Position numbers and translations under genes: made by a program
Notes under the pieces: model-generated
Seen by the model: only the letters and a program-made list of their open reading frames with translations
Database searches by the model: none
What the model was told of the DNA's origin: nothing
Shown here: piece after piece, positions 35,979 through 36,549 of the stretch
Layout: the number at the start of each line of letters is the position of its first letter
How positions within the stretch are numbered: the first letter of the stretch is position 1
Source: an uncultured Paracoccaceae bacterium
Lineage (GTDB): Bacteria; Pseudomonadota; Alphaproteobacteria; Rhodobacterales; Rhodobacteraceae
Length of the DNA: 36,549 bases
Direction: 5' to 3'
Assembly: GCA_937931795.1 (NCBI GenBank)
Contig: CALHAP010000004.1
Span: 1 to 36,549, forward strand

Positions 35979-36515
35979 TTATGCCCGCAACTCGCCCACC
36001 CGACCGACCAGCCATTCCATGTCCTCATCTGTGATGCCCATGTCCCGCAAATGAGCGGCCGTGTTATTGAGATATTCACTATTTGGCCCCCGCCCACCGA
36101 CAGACCGCGCGATGCGCTGCGCCTGTTCTTCGAGGTCGAAGGTGCAATATTGTGCATGCGACCGCTCGATCACATAGGCCAGCGCCGTGACCTGGCGCCC
36201 GTCGTTTAGGGCCAGCGGGACGTGTTTTTCAACGTAGGCGGATGAAACCAATTCACGCGCGCGCAGCTCGGCCAGAACAACGTCCTGTTCAGCCCGCGCC
36301 ACCCGGAACGCCACGCCCGTGCAATGATCGTCGGGCGAGGCATCAAGCGCCAGCACCAATCCCGGCTGTTCGACTGTGCCGCGATGGTGGATCGACAGCA
36401 TACAAAAGGCCCGCCGATACCCAGGTAACGTGGCCGTCTCGGCCTCGGCTGGGGTAAATCCAGGGTTCCACAGCAGTGATCCATACCCAAACACCCACAT
36501 ATCGTCGCCTGTCAT
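35979..36515 (-). CDS. ChaC-type gamma-glutamylcyclotransferase
   Basis: A 178-residue cyclotransferase that releases 5-oxoproline from glutathione. The substrate loop VFGYGSLLWNPGF (8-20) and the family's ITDEDMEWL C-terminus (YLNNTAAHLRDMGI) are clear. Glu residues in the SAYVEKHVPLAL region are candidates for the catalytic acid. The start at 36515 is preceded by AAAGGACC. It is followed by a 200-bp spacer and the ExbB/MotB pair on the same strand. It may act with gloB in glutathione metabolism, which is inference. Confidence 0.92.
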   Translation of the reverse strand: MTGDDMWVFGYGSLLWNPGFTPAEAETATLPGYRRAFCMLSIHHRGTVEQPGLVLALDASPDDHCTGVAFRVARAEQDVVLAELRARELVSSAYVEKHVPLALNDGRQVTALAYVIERSHAQYCTFDLEEQAQRIARSVGGRGPNSEYLNNTAAHLRDMGITDEDMEWLVGRVGELRA

Positions 36516-36549
36516 TGCTCTGGTCCTTTGTTCCTCAAGTGGGGTAAAC

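Overview
The window comes from the chromosome of an alphaproteobacterium, most likely the order Rhodobacterales (Roseobacter group). The evidence is a five-gene F1 ATP synthase cluster atpHAGDC without the Fo genes, a TIGR01459 HAD hydrolase, ribF next to a YcgN-type cysteine-cluster gene, a DUF2161 protein and a conserved ExbB/MotB-like pair. No genus can be fixed from sequence reading alone.

The window falls into two parts. Positions 1 to about 11.3 kb form an accessory region that looks like the right-hand portion of an integrated mobile element. It holds small unknown genes, a ribbon-helix-helix-type gene (1657-1824, -) divergent from a HUH-type Rep/relaxase-like protein (2015-3283), a DNA methyltransferase fused to two N-terminal HTH domains (3405-4871), a serine recombinase (TTG start at 5003), a two-gene DUF488 cassette (5692-6923, -), a metal-response module (7065-9507) and a tyrosine recombinase (9560-11122, -) at its edge. 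The left end and any left attachment site lie outside the window.

The metal-response module is a MerR-family regulator of the CadR/PbrR type facing a translationally coupled operon of a transglutaminase-like protein, a short CDF-type metal transporter and an isoprenylcysteine-methyltransferase-like membrane protein. The shared spacer carries a textbook MerR promoter: -35 and -10 boxes separated by 19 bp with a perfect CTCTAG-TGA-CTAGAG dyad.

From about 11.4 kb on the genes are core-like: a LytTR / ECF sigma / VWA-protein run (11477-14845), a DUF2161 nuclease-like gene, manganese pyrophosphatase, HAD hydrolase, MaoC hydratase, ribF, YcgN, threonine aldolase, a DsbA-fold isomerase, prs, the atpHAGDC operon with a clear terminator, a methyltransferase, glyoxalase II, clpA with a heat-shock-like promoter, a cupin, an ExbB/MotB-like pair and a ChaC-type cyclotransferase.

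The most unusual material is in the accessory part: the HUH protein with a divergent RHH gene and a 100-nt foldable sequence beside it, an inverted repeat that may hide the ribosome binding site of the HTH-methyltransferase fusion, the DUF488 pair, and the MerR-controlled transglutaminase-CDF-methyltransferase operon.
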